A stretch of 64,000 bases of DNA from DATMER01 sp034667225 (GTDB lineage Bacteria > Acidobacteriota > Thermoanaerobaculia > Multivoradales > UBA5704). Location: contig JAXDKG010000034.1 of assembly GCA_034667225.1 (NCBI GenBank), positions 62,001 through 126,000 of the forward strand. Reading direction: 5' to 3'. Numbering within the stretch: the stretch's first letter is position 1; the number at the start of each line of letters is the position of its first letter. Below are positions 52,901 to 60,843 of this stretch, one piece after another. The position numbers and the translations under genes are program-made. The notes under the pieces were generated by a model that saw only the letters and a program-made list of their open reading frames with translations, was not told the origin of the DNA and did not search any database.

Positions 52901-55900
52901 TCGTGGCGGCGGACCACCTCCTCCAGGCTCCGCGCCAGGGCCGGGACGTCCAGAGCGCCACGGAAGCGCGCCGCGAGCGGCATGTTGAACACGGTGCTCC
53001 CCGGGTCCATGCGCTCGAACAGCCAGAGCCGCTCCTGGGCAAAAGAAAGAGGAAGCGCGGCCCGCCGCTCCTCGCGGGAGAGCGGCACCACCGGGGGCGC
53101 CGGCCGCTCCTCCCCCCGGCGCAGAGCCTTGATCCGCAGCGCGAGCGACCTCACGGTCGGCGACTGGAAGAGATCGGCCAGCGGCAGCTCGACCTCGAAC
53201 ACCTCGCGCACCCGGGAGACCAGCCGCACCGCCAGGAGCGAGTGGCCGCCGAGGTCGAAGAACCCGTCCTCGGCGCCCACGCGGCCGCCCCCCAGCACCT
53301 CTTCCCAGAGGCGGGCGAGCAGCTCCTCGACCGGCCCGCGCGGTTGTGCGCGCCCCGGCACCGGCTCCGTGGCCATAGGCGCGGGGAGCGCCGCGCGGTC
53401 CACCTTGCCGTTGGCGGTCAGGGGAAACGCGGGCAGGATCACGAACGTCGAGGGGATCAGAGGCGCCGGCAGCGTCGGCTCCAGGAAGAGCCGCAGCTCG
53501 CTCGCCGCCGGACCGGGCTCCCCCGCCCGCGGCACCAGGTAGGCCACCAGCCGGCGGTCGTCGAGACGCGTTTCCCTGGCGACGACCACGGCGTCGGCCA
53601 CGGACGGATGCCGCGTCAGCGCCGCCTCCACCTCTCCCGGCTCGATTCGGAAGCCGCGGATTTTGACCTGGCGGTCCATCCGCCCGAGGAACTCGATCCG
53701 GCCGTCCGCGAGGTGGCGCACCCGGTCTCCCGTGCGGTAGAGCCGGGCCCCCGGCTCCCTGGAGAACGGATCGGGCACGAAGCTCTCCGCGGTCAGGTCC
53801 GGCCGCCTGAGATACCCGCGGGCCAGCCCCCCGCCGCCCGCCAGCAGCTCGCCGGCCACGCCGATCGGGACGGGCTCCGCTCCTTCACCCAGAACGTGGA
53901 CCCGGGCGTTGGCGATCGGCCGGCCGATCGGAACGGTCGTATCCCCCGCCTCCTGTAGCAGCTCGCAGCAGGTGAAGGTCGTGCCTTCGGTCGGACCATA
54001 GCCGTTTACGAGCGCGATCCCTTCCTCCAGCGCGTGGCGGACGTGCGGCGGCGAGAGCACGTCCCCGCCCGCGAGCAGGCGCCGCAGCCGGCGAAGCGCC
54101 GCGGCTTGGGTGTCCAGCATCTGATGGAAGAGGCCGGCCGTGAGCCAGAGCGACGTGACCCCCTGCTCCTCCACCGTCCGCGCGATCTCTTCCAGAGAAG
54201 GGACCCGCGATGGGAACACCACGAGCCGGCCGCCGTTGAGAAGCGGCCCCCACAGCTCCAGCGTCGAAGCGTCAAAGGAGAGCGGCGCGAGCAGGAGCCA
54301 GGACTCGTCCGGCCCCAGCTCAGTGAAGTCGTTGCCGCGCACGAGCCGGACCACGTTGCGGTGAGTGACCGCCACCCCCTTGGGCCGGCCTGTCGAGCCA
54401 GAGGTGTAGAGGACGTAGGCCAGCCCGTCTGGATCCGGGTCTTCCGCGAGCCGCTCCTTCCTCTCATCGCTGCGGCCGGCGATGGCCGCGGCATCCCTCC
54501 CGAGGTCGATGGTCGGAATACCGGCCGGGATGGGCGGGACCGGAGTCCCCGGAGCGGTCACCAGGACCCGGGCGCCGGAATCGGCCATGATCCAGGCGAG
54601 CCTCTCCGCGGGGAACGAGGGGCTGAGGGGGACGTAAGCGCCGCCGGCCTTGAGGATGGCAAGGACCGTCTCCACTGCCTCGATCGACCGCTCCAGGCAG
54701 AAGGCGACCGGCACCTCGGGCCCCACCCCGAGCTCCCGCAGGTGCCAGGCGAGCCGGTTCGCTTGGCCGTCGAGCTCGGCATAGGTGAGGCTCCGCCGCC
54801 CGTCCTCGACCGCCACCGCGTCCGGCCGGAGGTCGGCCTGCTCCTCGAAGAGCCGATGGATGGGGACCCGCGGAACGGCCGCGGCGCGGTCGTTCCACTC
54901 CACGACGAGTTGGTGCCGCTCTCCCGCGCTCAACAGGGGGAGGTCCATTGCCGGAGCGTCCGGATCTTCCAGCGCGGCAGTGAGAAGGCTCCGGAAGTGC
55001 GCGGCCAACCGGGCGGCGGTCGCCTGGGAAAAGATCCCCTGCTCGATCCAGCCCTCGTCCGGCATCAGATCGAAAGTCAGGTCGAACCTGGCCATACCGG
55101 CATCCACACGGCGCGGTATTGCCTCCAATCCAGGGAGGTCCAGCGCCGGCATCGGCACGTTCTGGAAGGCGAGCACCGCCTGGAAGAGCGGGTTGCGCCC
55201 CGTGGCGCGCTCGGGACGCAGCTCCTCGACGATGCGCTCGAACGGGAGGTCCTGATGCTCGTGCACCCCCAGGACCTGCTCCCGCGCCCGGCGCAGCAGC
55301 TCGCGGAAGGACGGCCGGCCGGCCAGATCGGCCCGAATCGGCAGCGTATTCACGAAGAAGCCGATCAGCCCCTGGACCTCGGCTCGCCGCCGGTTGGCGA
55401 ACGGCGTCCCGATCACCAGGTCCTCCTGGCCGGTCCAGCGGTGGAGCAGCGCCTGGAAGCCGGCGAGGAGCGCCACGAACAGGGTCGTGCCCTCAGCCCG
55501 GGCCAGCGCCTCCAGCCCGGCAGTGTCCGGGAGAGAGAGCGGCTGCCGCGAGCCTCCAGCTTGAGGCTCCGCGGGCAGCTTCAGGGCAGGCGGCGCTCCC
55601 GCGAGCCGCTCCCGCCACCAGGCGAGCGGCCGTTCCAACGTCTCTCCCTGGAGCCAGGCCCGCTGCCAGACCGCGAAGTCCGCGTACTGGACCGGAAGCG
55701 GCGGCAGGTCCCCCGCGCACCGGTAGAGGGCGGAAACCTCGCGGATCAGCACCCCCACGGACCAGGCGTCGCTCACCAGGTGGTGCATCGTCAACAGGAG
55801 CAGGTGCCGCTCGGGGCCGAGCCGGACGAGCAGGACCCGCAGCAGAGGCCCGCTCTCCAGGTCGAACGGGCGGGAGGCCTCAACCCTTGCCAGCCTCTCG

Positions 55901-56310
55901 ACTTCGCCTTCGCACAAGCCGGAGAGGTCGACCACCGTCATGGGCGGCTCCACCGGCTCCGGATGGATGACCTGGACCGGCTCCCCGGCGACGGAGGTGA
56001 AGGTGGTCCGCAGCGCCTCATGACGCTGGACGACCTGGCGGAAGGCATCGCCGAGCGCCCCGGCTTCCAGCCGGCCGCGCAACTCCACGGCCGCGGCCAT
56101 ATTGTAGGCGGCGTCGTCCGGCCGGAGCTGGGCAAGGAACCAGAGGCGCTGCTGGGCAAAAGAGAGCGGCGAGCCCGAGGGGAGGCGCGGGACCGGCACG
56201 ATCCCCCCGCGGCCGGGGAGGACCGCCCGCTTCTTCTCCCGCAGGCGGTCCAGGATGGATCCGAAGCTCCGCGCGCGAGGCTCCCCCGCAGCTCCCGCGG
56301 GCTCACTCAT
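46927..56310 (-). CDS. Trimodular NRPS: C-A-T-C-A-T-Cy-A-T
   Basis: A 3127-residue synthetase. Module 1: C with HHLVSDAWS (about 176), A with YTSGSTGRPKG (about 637), T with GGHSLL (Ser near 1022). Module 2: C with HHIAADGWS (about 1227), A with YTSGSTGVPKG (about 1667), T with GGHSIQ (near 2045). Module 3: a heterocyclisation domain, shown by DLLIGDAQS (D-x4-D-x2-S, about 2228) and LSDIQQAYLVGR, then A with FTSGSTGLPKG (about 2688) and T with GGDSLL (near 3085). SFDLSVWDLFG and GGATEASIWS in A3 suggest Cys, hence a thiazoline. A1 (FDASTLELWG, LWLTAGLF, GPTEGTTF) looks Val-like; A2 is unassigned. No thioesterase, reductase, MbtH, PPTase or transporter is nearby. Confidence 0.95.
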   Translation of the reverse strand: MSEPAGAAGEPRARSFGSILDRLREKKRAVLPGRGGIVPVPRLPSGSPLSFAQQRLWFLAQLRPDDAAYNMAAAVELRGRLEAGALGDAFRQVVQRHEALRTTFTSVAGEPVQVIHPEPVEPPMTVVDLSGLCEGEVERLARVEASRPFDLESGPLLRVLLVRLGPERHLLLLTMHHLVSDAWSVGVLIREVSALYRCAGDLPPLPVQYADFAVWQRAWLQGETLERPLAWWRERLAGAPPALKLPAEPQAGGSRQPLSLPDTAGLEALARAEGTTLFVALLAGFQALLHRWTGQEDLVIGTPFANRRRAEVQGLIGFFVNTLPIRADLAGRPSFRELLRRAREQVLGVHEHQDLPFERIVEELRPERATGRNPLFQAVLAFQNVPMPALDLPGLEAIPRRVDAGMARFDLTFDLMPDEGWIEQGIFSQATAARLAAHFRSLLTAALEDPDAPAMDLPLLSAGERHQLVVEWNDRAAAVPRVPIHRLFEEQADLRPDAVAVEDGRRSLTYAELDGQANRLAWHLRELGVGPEVPVAFCLERSIEAVETVLAILKAGGAYVPLSPSFPAERLAWIMADSGARVLVTAPGTPVPPIPAGIPTIDLGRDAAAIAGRSDERKERLAEDPDPDGLAYVLYTSGSTGRPKGVAVTHRNVVRLVRGNDFTELGPDESWLLLAPLSFDASTLELWGPLLNGGRLVVFPSRVPSLEEIARTVEEQGVTSLWLTAGLFHQMLDTQAAALRRLRRLLAGGDVLSPPHVRHALEEGIALVNGYGPTEGTTFTCCELLQEAGDTTVPIGRPIANARVHVLGEGAEPVPIGVAGELLAGGGGLARGYLRRPDLTAESFVPDPFSREPGARLYRTGDRVRHLADGRIEFLGRMDRQVKIRGFRIEPGEVEAALTRHPSVADAVVVARETRLDDRRLVAYLVPRAGEPGPAASELRLFLEPTLPAPLIPSTFVILPAFPLTANGKVDRAALPAPMATEPVPGRAQPRGPVEELLARLWEEVLGGGRVGAEDGFFDLGGHSLLAVRLVSRVREVFEVELPLADLFQSPTVRSLALRIKALRRGEERPAPPVVPLSREERRAALPLSFAQERLWLFERMDPGSTVFNMPLAARFRGALDVPALARSLEEVVRRHEVLRTTFPEMAGRPVQRIAPAGAAPERLPLVDLAGLGAGLGEEAAREAARRLAQEQGLRPFDLQRELPLRMLLLRIEPEEHELLVTLHHIAADGWSLEVLVRELGVLYRAFAHREPSPLSDLPLQYADWAVWQRRWLEGEALESLRAAWRGLLEGVPTVLELPTDRPRSPAQGRHRGTVRSITLDGDLTHALEALGRPAGCTLYMTLLAAFQVLIGSLSRQDDFLIGTPVAGRSRGETEGMIGFFVNMLALRARLGDRPTFRQLLARVRETTLAAWAHQEMPFDELVRDLRPERDPGRAPLIQVVLAEQESPAWDLDLPHVSAELLPPAEVVARYDLSLTAVHRPGGLELHLTCDADLFDEATGERLLHRWVDLLRAACERPDARIDDLVEADRAPDLCVHELIEAQAQRTPDAEAVRFGDHLLSYADLSLRARCLAHRLRRLGVEPDVRVGLSTEPGPAALVGILGIWMAGGAYVPVDPGVPAARRGFFLADSGALLLVADSFLLEPGPDPGPIESGARPENLAYVLYTSGSTGVPKGVAVEHRQLARYLSFVNRVLFGGRVRSCPWITPLTFDACLKQALAPLLRGETVWGAEPSVLLAELARRDRVGVNATPSLWRALLDGIERSDAGLPGVARVFLGGERLPAELFSRTAAALPGAEIWNLYGPTEATANAAAARLAPGGPVVLGFPIEGTRLHLLDPEMEPVPPGEVGEIHIGGSGVTRGYLGKPELTAERFVPDPFGAEPGARLYRTGDLGRWTRDGIEFLGRIDHQVKLRGIRIELGEVEARLELHPGVREAAVVLAGDRLVAFVVGGEVDNLRAALAEALPEPMVPASFVLLDRLPRLPSGKVDRAALQGKFEEAPSPRPVVAPRTPTERRLAEIWAAVLGRGSRDTVSVEDNFFELGGHSIQSIQISHRAAAAGIEVTPRDLLHHPTIAGLAALVDAQQKPQVQGYSALVPDLNGRCEPFTLSDIQQAYLVGRAELFELGGVGPTSYLEADWPELDVPRLEAAWRRLVERHDMLRAVVLPDGRWQVLREVPAYEIRVEDRDPGILRDALREQMSRRLFEPGRWPLFELRVTDGRRLHVARDLLIGDAQSSEVLLQELMFLYRNPGAALRPLEVSVRDYALAVDALRAGEAGRKAWEYWRERLAGLPPSPDLPLAPKPGRPAFVRRHGEIGAEARTLLDGRAARAGITPSVLLCAAFSEVLAAWSGGDRFSINVLYSRRLPLHPQIDHLVGNFASTVLLEVDGREPTFELRAARLQERLWGDLRHGLVSGVEVLREANRLQGGSTRAAMPVVFSSVLPLARETDVIPEGPELIYSSVQTPQVALEVLVTEVAGSVRYTWNSVDDAFPPGFVTAMFEAYQSLLDHLAAGPDGDQSAWRREGRAPVPPLQLVRRRKINATAAPEPGWLLHEPIAADSDDVAVVTADRRLTYRELSREADLLSRNLPAGGLIAVVMEKGWEQAVATLAILRAGAAYLPIDPALPLERRWHLLEQGDVEVALTQPSFVEGLGWPQGVRVVAVEKNLGAGLVPAREGVNPSPTLAYVLFTSGSTGLPKGVMIDHRGAANTVADINRRFRISAADRVLALSSLSFDLSVWDLFGILGAGGRVVMPDPEASRDPAHWHERIEREGVTVWSSVPALMELYADYLESHGLTVPASLRLVMLSGDWIPVPLPGRLRALGSRAELISLGGATEASIWSVLFPVREVDPAWRSIPYGRPMANQTLHVLDKRLDPSPDWVPGQLYLGGIGLALGYWKDEAKTRASFIIHPWTGERLYRTGDLGRWLPDGNVELLGREDLQVKIQGYRVEPGEIETALALHPAVREAVVTAAGEARGHKRLVAYVVLRHSLEPAELRAWLEARLPDYMVPHLYVQIGALPLTANGKVDRKALPAPEPARRPSRAPASESDRPRSTTETRMARLWEEVLGVSPVGLDDDLFALGGDSLLALRLLDAIEKELGRRLPLGALFQEATVEKLAALVESTAP
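48270..48311. repeat. REP-like double hairpin inside the NRPS A3 coding region
   Basis: Two adjacent palindromes: GAGAGGGG/CCCCTCTC (48270-48277 and 48283-48290) and GGGCGGGG/CCCCGCCC (48291-48298 and 48304-48311). The form, TAGGGGCGGGGCTTGTCCCC on the coding strand, is that of a dispersed intergenic repeat. Here it is read in frame as LGAGLVPAREGVNPSPT between VVAVEKN and LAYVLFTSGSTG, a surface linker just before the A3 ATP loop. Confidence 0.75.
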
Positions 56311-56536
56311 GGCGGAGGACCCATTTCCCCGTGCGCGGCAAAGAGAGACTCCAACGTAGGTAAAACCAGGACGAAACTACCGCCCGGCATCACAAAGGGG
56401 CGGAAACGTATCGCCCGATCATCAGGACCGTTACGGCTCCCGGAAACTTTAGCGAAGGGGTTCAGGAGAGGCAAGCGCCGGCGACTTGCGGATCGATCGC
56501 CGGCTTGGCATTTGTGCGCAGACTGTGAGCAGCAGG

Positions 56537-58996
56537 CTAGGGATCGACCGTCAGCTTGACGCTCTTGGCCAGGCTGTTGGCCGTGGCCTTGATCGTCGGG
56601 AAGCTCTGGACCGTGACGTCCGAGGTCGTGACGGTGAAGGTCCCCTGGCTCTCACCGGCAGGAATGATCAGGGTCGCCACGTCCGGCCGGGCCACCCCAG
56701 TGCTCGTCGAGGAGAGGGCCACCGCGATGTCGCCCGGCGCGGCCGGGCACTCCAGGGCGACCGTCCCTTGGACTGGGGCCGGCCCGATCACCGGGTTCGG
56801 CGACAGCGTCAGGGAGGCCACCCCGATCGGCCGCACCGTCAGCCCCGCGCTGCCGGACCCGCCGCCGAAGCTCGCGGTCACCGTTCCCGTCTGATTGGCC
56901 GTCACCGCCGGAGCCGTGATGAGGAAGGTCGCGCTGGTCGATCCCGACGGCACCGTGACGCTCGCCGGCACCACGGCCACCGGGTTCGTGCTCGTCAGCG
57001 CCACTACGATCCCCCCGACCGGCGCCTTGGCCGTCAGGGTGACCTTGCCGGTGGAGCTCTTGCAGCCGCCGGCGAACGATCCCGGGGTGAGGGTCAGGGC
57101 GGACACTGCCGGCTCGAGCACCGCCAGCCCCGCGGTCTTCGTCAACCCGCGCCGGGAGGCGGAGACCGTGACCGTCTTCGCGGAGGAAACGGGGTTCGTG
57201 GTCACCGTGAAGGTGGCGGAGGACGCTCCCTGGGCCACCGTGACGCTGGCCGGGACCGCCGCCACCGCAGGATCGGAGCTGGAGAGGCTTACCTGAGTAC
57301 CGGCGGCGGGTGAGACGCGGTCGAGGACAACCGTGCCCGTCGAGGTCTTCGAGCCGGTGACAGTCGTAGGATTGAGCGAGATCCCGCTCAGCTCGGGCGT
57401 GCCTGGGAGATCATCGTCGCGAATCGTGACCGTGCTGCCGGCATACGGTCCGGCATGGGTCGATGATCCCGGGGCCACCGCCAGGGTGACCGTCTCCGAG
57501 TCCTCCGTGGTGAAGTCGTCGATCGGCGCCGCCTTGACGAGCACCCGGTCCCAGTTGGCGGCGAACGTCACGGTCAGAGGCAGCCCGTAGTCGATCCCAT
57601 GCCCGGCCGTTCCGCCAACCAGGAGGTCCACCGTCAGCGGTTCCGTGGTGCTGCCGGTGCGCCAGACGATGAACTCGCCCGAATCTCCCGGCTCCGCGGC
57701 GTCCAGGTCGGACAAGGTCACGGCGACCGTCGGCCGCGCCGGCTCCACATCCGCCAGCACGACGCTCGCGGTGGAGCCCCCCTGGAGGGTGAGGATGACC
57801 GTCTCGGCCGTCTCCAGGATGTCGTCGTCGATCGGGGTCACCGCCACCTCGGCCGACGCCTGCCCGGCCGGGATCGTCACCGATCCGGGCAGCGCGACGT
57901 AATCGTCCCCGGCCGTGGCCGTGCCCGAGACGGTGTAAGTGACCGTGAGGGCGCCGCCCGAGCTGTTGCGGGTGACGGTGAAGCGGCCCGTGTCAGATCC
58001 GCCTTCGGAGGCATTGCGGTCGGTGGCCTGGACGAGAACGGATGGGTCGATGCCGGGCGCCGGGGGGGCCGGAGCCGGGATTTCCGGATCCAGGAGCGCC
58101 ACACCCAGGAAGTCGTAGACGGGCTGGGCGGTCGAGACCTGGGTGAACGCCGAGCCGCCGTGGCCGGCGCCCTGAACGGGGCGGAGGGTGGCGGAGGCTC
58201 CGGCGGCGTTCATGGCATCCACCAGGAGCTGGCTCTGGTTGAACGGGATGAGCTTGTCCAGCGTGCCGTGCATGGCGAGCAGCGGCGGATCGTCGGCGCT
58301 GGCATAGGTGATCGGATTTGCGGTGGCGACGCGCTCCGGGTTCGACTGGATCGGCCCGCCGATGAACTTGCTCTCATCCGAAGTCGCGCCGTCATGGTTC
58401 ACGGTCGCGGGATAGAACCGCATCTGCAGGAAGTCGGTGGCGCCGTACCAGTCCACGACGGCCTGCACCCGGCTGGATTGACCGAGGTTGCCGCCGGTGG
58501 TCCCTTCCAGGTCCACGGACGTGCTGCCGATCGTGATCGATGGAACGCCGCCGGAAGTGCCGAGCATCGCAGCCAGATGGCCGCCGGCCGATTCACCCCA
58601 GGCGGCGAAGCGGCTCGGATCGAGGCCATATTCGGCGGCATGGACGCGCAGCCAGCGCACCGCGCCGCGCACGTCCTGGATCTGTGCTGGCCAGAGGGCG
58701 GTGGGGACCAGCCGGTAGTCGACGCTCGCCACGGCATAACCACGGGAGCAGAGGTCCGAGACGCGGGCAGGGATGGGCAGCCGGCTGCCGCTCTTCCAGC
58801 CGCCGCCGTGGATCCAGACCACCACGGGCACCGGCGCCGCCGCGCCCTGGGGCACGAGAAGCTCCAGCTTGAGCTCCGGGGCCGCCGAGTAGACGAGGCC
58901 CGTGTAGGTTTGACAGCTCTGTGCGGAAGAAACGGATGGGCCGAGCAGGGAAAAAAGAATGCCGGCAAAAGCCCACGACCACCGGGGAACTCTCAT
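56537..58996 (-). CDS. Secreted alpha/beta-hydrolase with Calx-beta and Ig-like domains
   Basis: An 819-residue exported protein with a signal peptide (WAFAGILFSLLGPSVSSA). Residues about 30-300 are an esterase of the BD-FAE/HSL type: oxyanion motif VVWIHGGGWKSG, nucleophile GESAGGHLA, later MHGTLDKLIPF and the His in GAGHGGSAF. Two Calx-beta domains follow (about 315-410 and 415-520; TATAGDDYVALPGSVTIPAG) and then three Ig-like repeats of about 95 residues, each with VSLSSSDPAVAAVPASVTVA-type pattern. The hydrolase domain may work on plant or polysaccharide esters, the rest giving spacing or calcium binding. The 226-bp gap to the NRPS start shows nothing clear. Confidence 0.9.
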   Translation of the reverse strand: MRVPRWSWAFAGILFSLLGPSVSSAQSCQTYTGLVYSAAPELKLELLVPQGAAAPVPVVVWIHGGGWKSGSRLPIPARVSDLCSRGYAVASVDYRLVPTALWPAQIQDVRGAVRWLRVHAAEYGLDPSRFAAWGESAGGHLAAMLGTSGGVPSITIGSTSVDLEGTTGGNLGQSSRVQAVVDWYGATDFLQMRFYPATVNHDGATSDESKFIGGPIQSNPERVATANPITYASADDPPLLAMHGTLDKLIPFNQSQLLVDAMNAAGASATLRPVQGAGHGGSAFTQVSTAQPVYDFLGVALLDPEIPAPAPPAPGIDPSVLVQATDRNASEGGSDTGRFTVTRNSSGGALTVTYTVSGTATAGDDYVALPGSVTIPAGQASAEVAVTPIDDDILETAETVILTLQGGSTASVVLADVEPARPTVAVTLSDLDAAEPGDSGEFIVWRTGSTTEPLTVDLLVGGTAGHGIDYGLPLTVTFAANWDRVLVKAAPIDDFTTEDSETVTLAVAPGSSTHAGPYAGSTVTIRDDDLPGTPELSGISLNPTTVTGSKTSTGTVVLDRVSPAAGTQVSLSSSDPAVAAVPASVTVAQGASSATFTVTTNPVSSAKTVTVSASRRGLTKTAGLAVLEPAVSALTLTPGSFAGGCKSSTGKVTLTAKAPVGGIVVALTSTNPVAVVPASVTVPSGSTSATFLITAPAVTANQTGTVTASFGGGSGSAGLTVRPIGVASLTLSPNPVIGPAPVQGTVALECPAAPGDIAVALSSTSTGVARPDVATLIIPAGESQGTFTVTTSDVTVQSFPTIKATANSLAKSVKLTVDP

Positions 58997-59089
58997 CTCT
59001 CCTACAACCTCCAGCAGAAACTCCAGAAGAAGACCTCGATACGGCGGCTACCGAGGCTCAGGAGGCTGCAGGATGGGTGCCAGGAGCTT

Positions 59090-60388
59090 TTACCGCCGCA
59101 GCCACTTCCGGCGCAGCGTCATGGCAAGGTCGCGGAACATCTGCGTCTGAACGGCGTCGCGCTGCACCGCCTCCTGGAGGCCCAGCCAGGAGCGCAGGAT
59201 GTCGTTGTGGAGCTTCCGGCTCTCCAGGAAGGGATAGAGGCCGCGCAGGATGGCGCCGGCTTCGGCCACCTTGCCGCGGAGGCTCAGCACCTGGGACAGC
59301 TCGACCCCGGCGAGGGCGAGGTCGAAGTCGAAGTCGTGCTGCTCGTACAGGGCGACGAGGTCGCGGAACTTGCGCTCCGACTCCTCGAGGTTCCCCTCGT
59401 TGCAGGTGAGATGGCCTTCGAGCCGCAGCAACCGGCCCTGGGTAACAGGGTCGGGGAAGCTCGCGTACAGGTGCCGGTGCTCCTCCAACAGGCTGCGGGC
59501 CTCGGCGGTCCTCCCCATCTCGCTCATCCAGTAGACCTTGAGATGGCGTGCGCCGATCTCCAGGTGGGGGTCGGCTTCCGGCTCCAGCCTCGTTTCACCG
59601 CGCTCGGCCAGATCCAGCCCCCGTTCGGGGTCCACCCAGCCCACCGAGCCCGACCATGCGATCAGGTAGGTGCCCTCAAGGTGCAGATCGCCCATCTGAT
59701 GCGCGCAGGAGACCGCTTCGCGAAACAGCGCGGAGGAGTCCTCGAAGTACCCCAGGTCCGACTTGAGCGTGGCGCGGGCTGCCAGCAGGTAGGCGCGCTC
59801 CAGGAGGTCGCCCGTGCCCAGGTCGAGCAGCTCCTCGGCCCGGTCGAGGTCCTCCTCGGCCCCCCGCAGGTCGCCGTAGAGGCGCTTGGCATTGCCGAGC
59901 AGGGCGGCCGCGGACCCCTGGAAGTCACGCACCCGGGTGTCGCCATAGGCCTCGGGGCTCAGCTTCTGGGCGATCATCCAAGCCAGGTGGTAGAAGCCGA
60001 CCGCCGCACCGCGGTCCTGGCGGAGAACCTTCCGCGCCTCGTTCACAAGCAGGTTGTAAAGACCCCAGATGTGGAGCCGCGGGTCGTTCTTCACCCAGAG
60101 CAGGCGCTGCGTGGCGTCGAGCGGCTCCAGCAACTGCCACAGCTCCTCGCCCCGGCAGCGCTCCGCCCGCATCGCGGTCTTCGCATCCAGGAAGACGCCC
60201 TCCAGCCTGTCGAACATCCGCGTGTAGTCGAGCTCCCTCGGGAAGAACAACTCCCGGGCGCTGTCGCGGCAGGGCTCGCATCCCGCGAGCAGATGCGCGA
60301 TGACCTTCCGCTTCTCGACAGGCCCGGACCGATTGACGCGAAAGCGCTCGAGCTCGGTGCGTGTCAAGTGAAAGAATGCTGGCGCCAT
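59090..60388 (-). CDS. TPR-repeat protein with N-terminal zinc-finger-like motif (paralogue B)
   Basis: A 432-residue protein. The N-terminus has KVIAHLLAGCEPCRDSAREL, an anti-sigma-like H-x3-C-x2-C motif. Residues about 130-420 are TPR-like helix pairs (ERAYLLAARATLKSDLGYFE, GRLLRLEGHLTCNEGNLEES, DLALAGVELSQVLSLRGKVA). ATG 60388 follows AGGGAG. It parallels the protein at 40573-41739: same size class, same repeat type, and a small exported-protein gene just upstream. It could be a cytoplasmic sensor that releases a partner when a ligand binds. Confidence 0.78.
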   Translation of the reverse strand: MAPAFFHLTRTELERFRVNRSGPVEKRKVIAHLLAGCEPCRDSARELFFPRELDYTRMFDRLEGVFLDAKTAMRAERCRGEELWQLLEPLDATQRLLWVKNDPRLHIWGLYNLLVNEARKVLRQDRGAAVGFYHLAWMIAQKLSPEAYGDTRVRDFQGSAAALLGNAKRLYGDLRGAEEDLDRAEELLDLGTGDLLERAYLLAARATLKSDLGYFEDSSALFREAVSCAHQMGDLHLEGTYLIAWSGSVGWVDPERGLDLAERGETRLEPEADPHLEIGARHLKVYWMSEMGRTAEARSLLEEHRHLYASFPDPVTQGRLLRLEGHLTCNEGNLEESERKFRDLVALYEQHDFDFDLALAGVELSQVLSLRGKVAEAGAILRGLYPFLESRKLHNDILRSWLGLQEAVQRDAVQTQMFRDLAMTLRRKWLRR

Positions 60389-60448
60389 CGTGGTCTCCCT
60401 CTGGGTCCTCTAGTGTACAACGAGGGGAGACCCTCCTGTCTTCCAAGC

Positions 60449-60694
60449 TTAACCGAGCGGATCCCAGCCGCTTCCGGCGCCGGGCAGCGGCCCCGGATCC
60501 GGAGCCTCCGCGCCACCTTCGTCCGCCTGCCAGATTGCGGTGATCGGGGCCAACGGGGCGCTCAGGCGCTCCCAGAAGGCTTCCAGGAAACGGGCAACCG
60601 GGGAGACCGCCTCCCGCTCCGTCTGGGCGGCGAGAGGCAGACCGAGGAAAACGAAGAGACAGAGGACGGACAGGACGCGGCGGACCTTCAGCAT
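60449..60694 (-). CDS. Small exported protein, 81 aa
   Basis: ATG behind GGAGGGAAGG. Residues 1-23 are a signal peptide (VLSVLCLFVFLGLPLAA). The mature 58 residues contain an amphipathic SPVARFLEAFWERLSAPLAP segment and a Pro/Gly/Asp-rich tail. It has no Cys. It lies 60 bases upstream of the TPR gene and is co-directional with it, mirroring the pair at 40573-42052, where the exported protein has a VWEWLEGLW helix. Confidence 0.7.
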   Translation of the reverse strand: MLKVRRVLSVLCLFVFLGLPLAAQTEREAVSPVARFLEAFWERLSAPLAPITAIWQADEGGAEAPDPGPLPGAGSGWDPLG

Positions 60695-60843
60695 GAACCT
60701 TCCCTCCGGATTCGAGCACCCCTGACGGCATCGCCGGGGCGAAAATTTGGTGTCTAGGAGGGAAGTGGCACGAAGCGTCCAATCCGGGACGCAGTTTGGG
60801 AATTTTCTGGCGCGGAAACAGAGATTAGTTTATCGACAAAAGC

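Noticed and set aside
57599..60757. A 1052-codon plus-strand open frame across the esterase and TPR genes
   Set aside because: It spans two real genes and their gap on the opposite strand, with no start signal and no recognisable domain.
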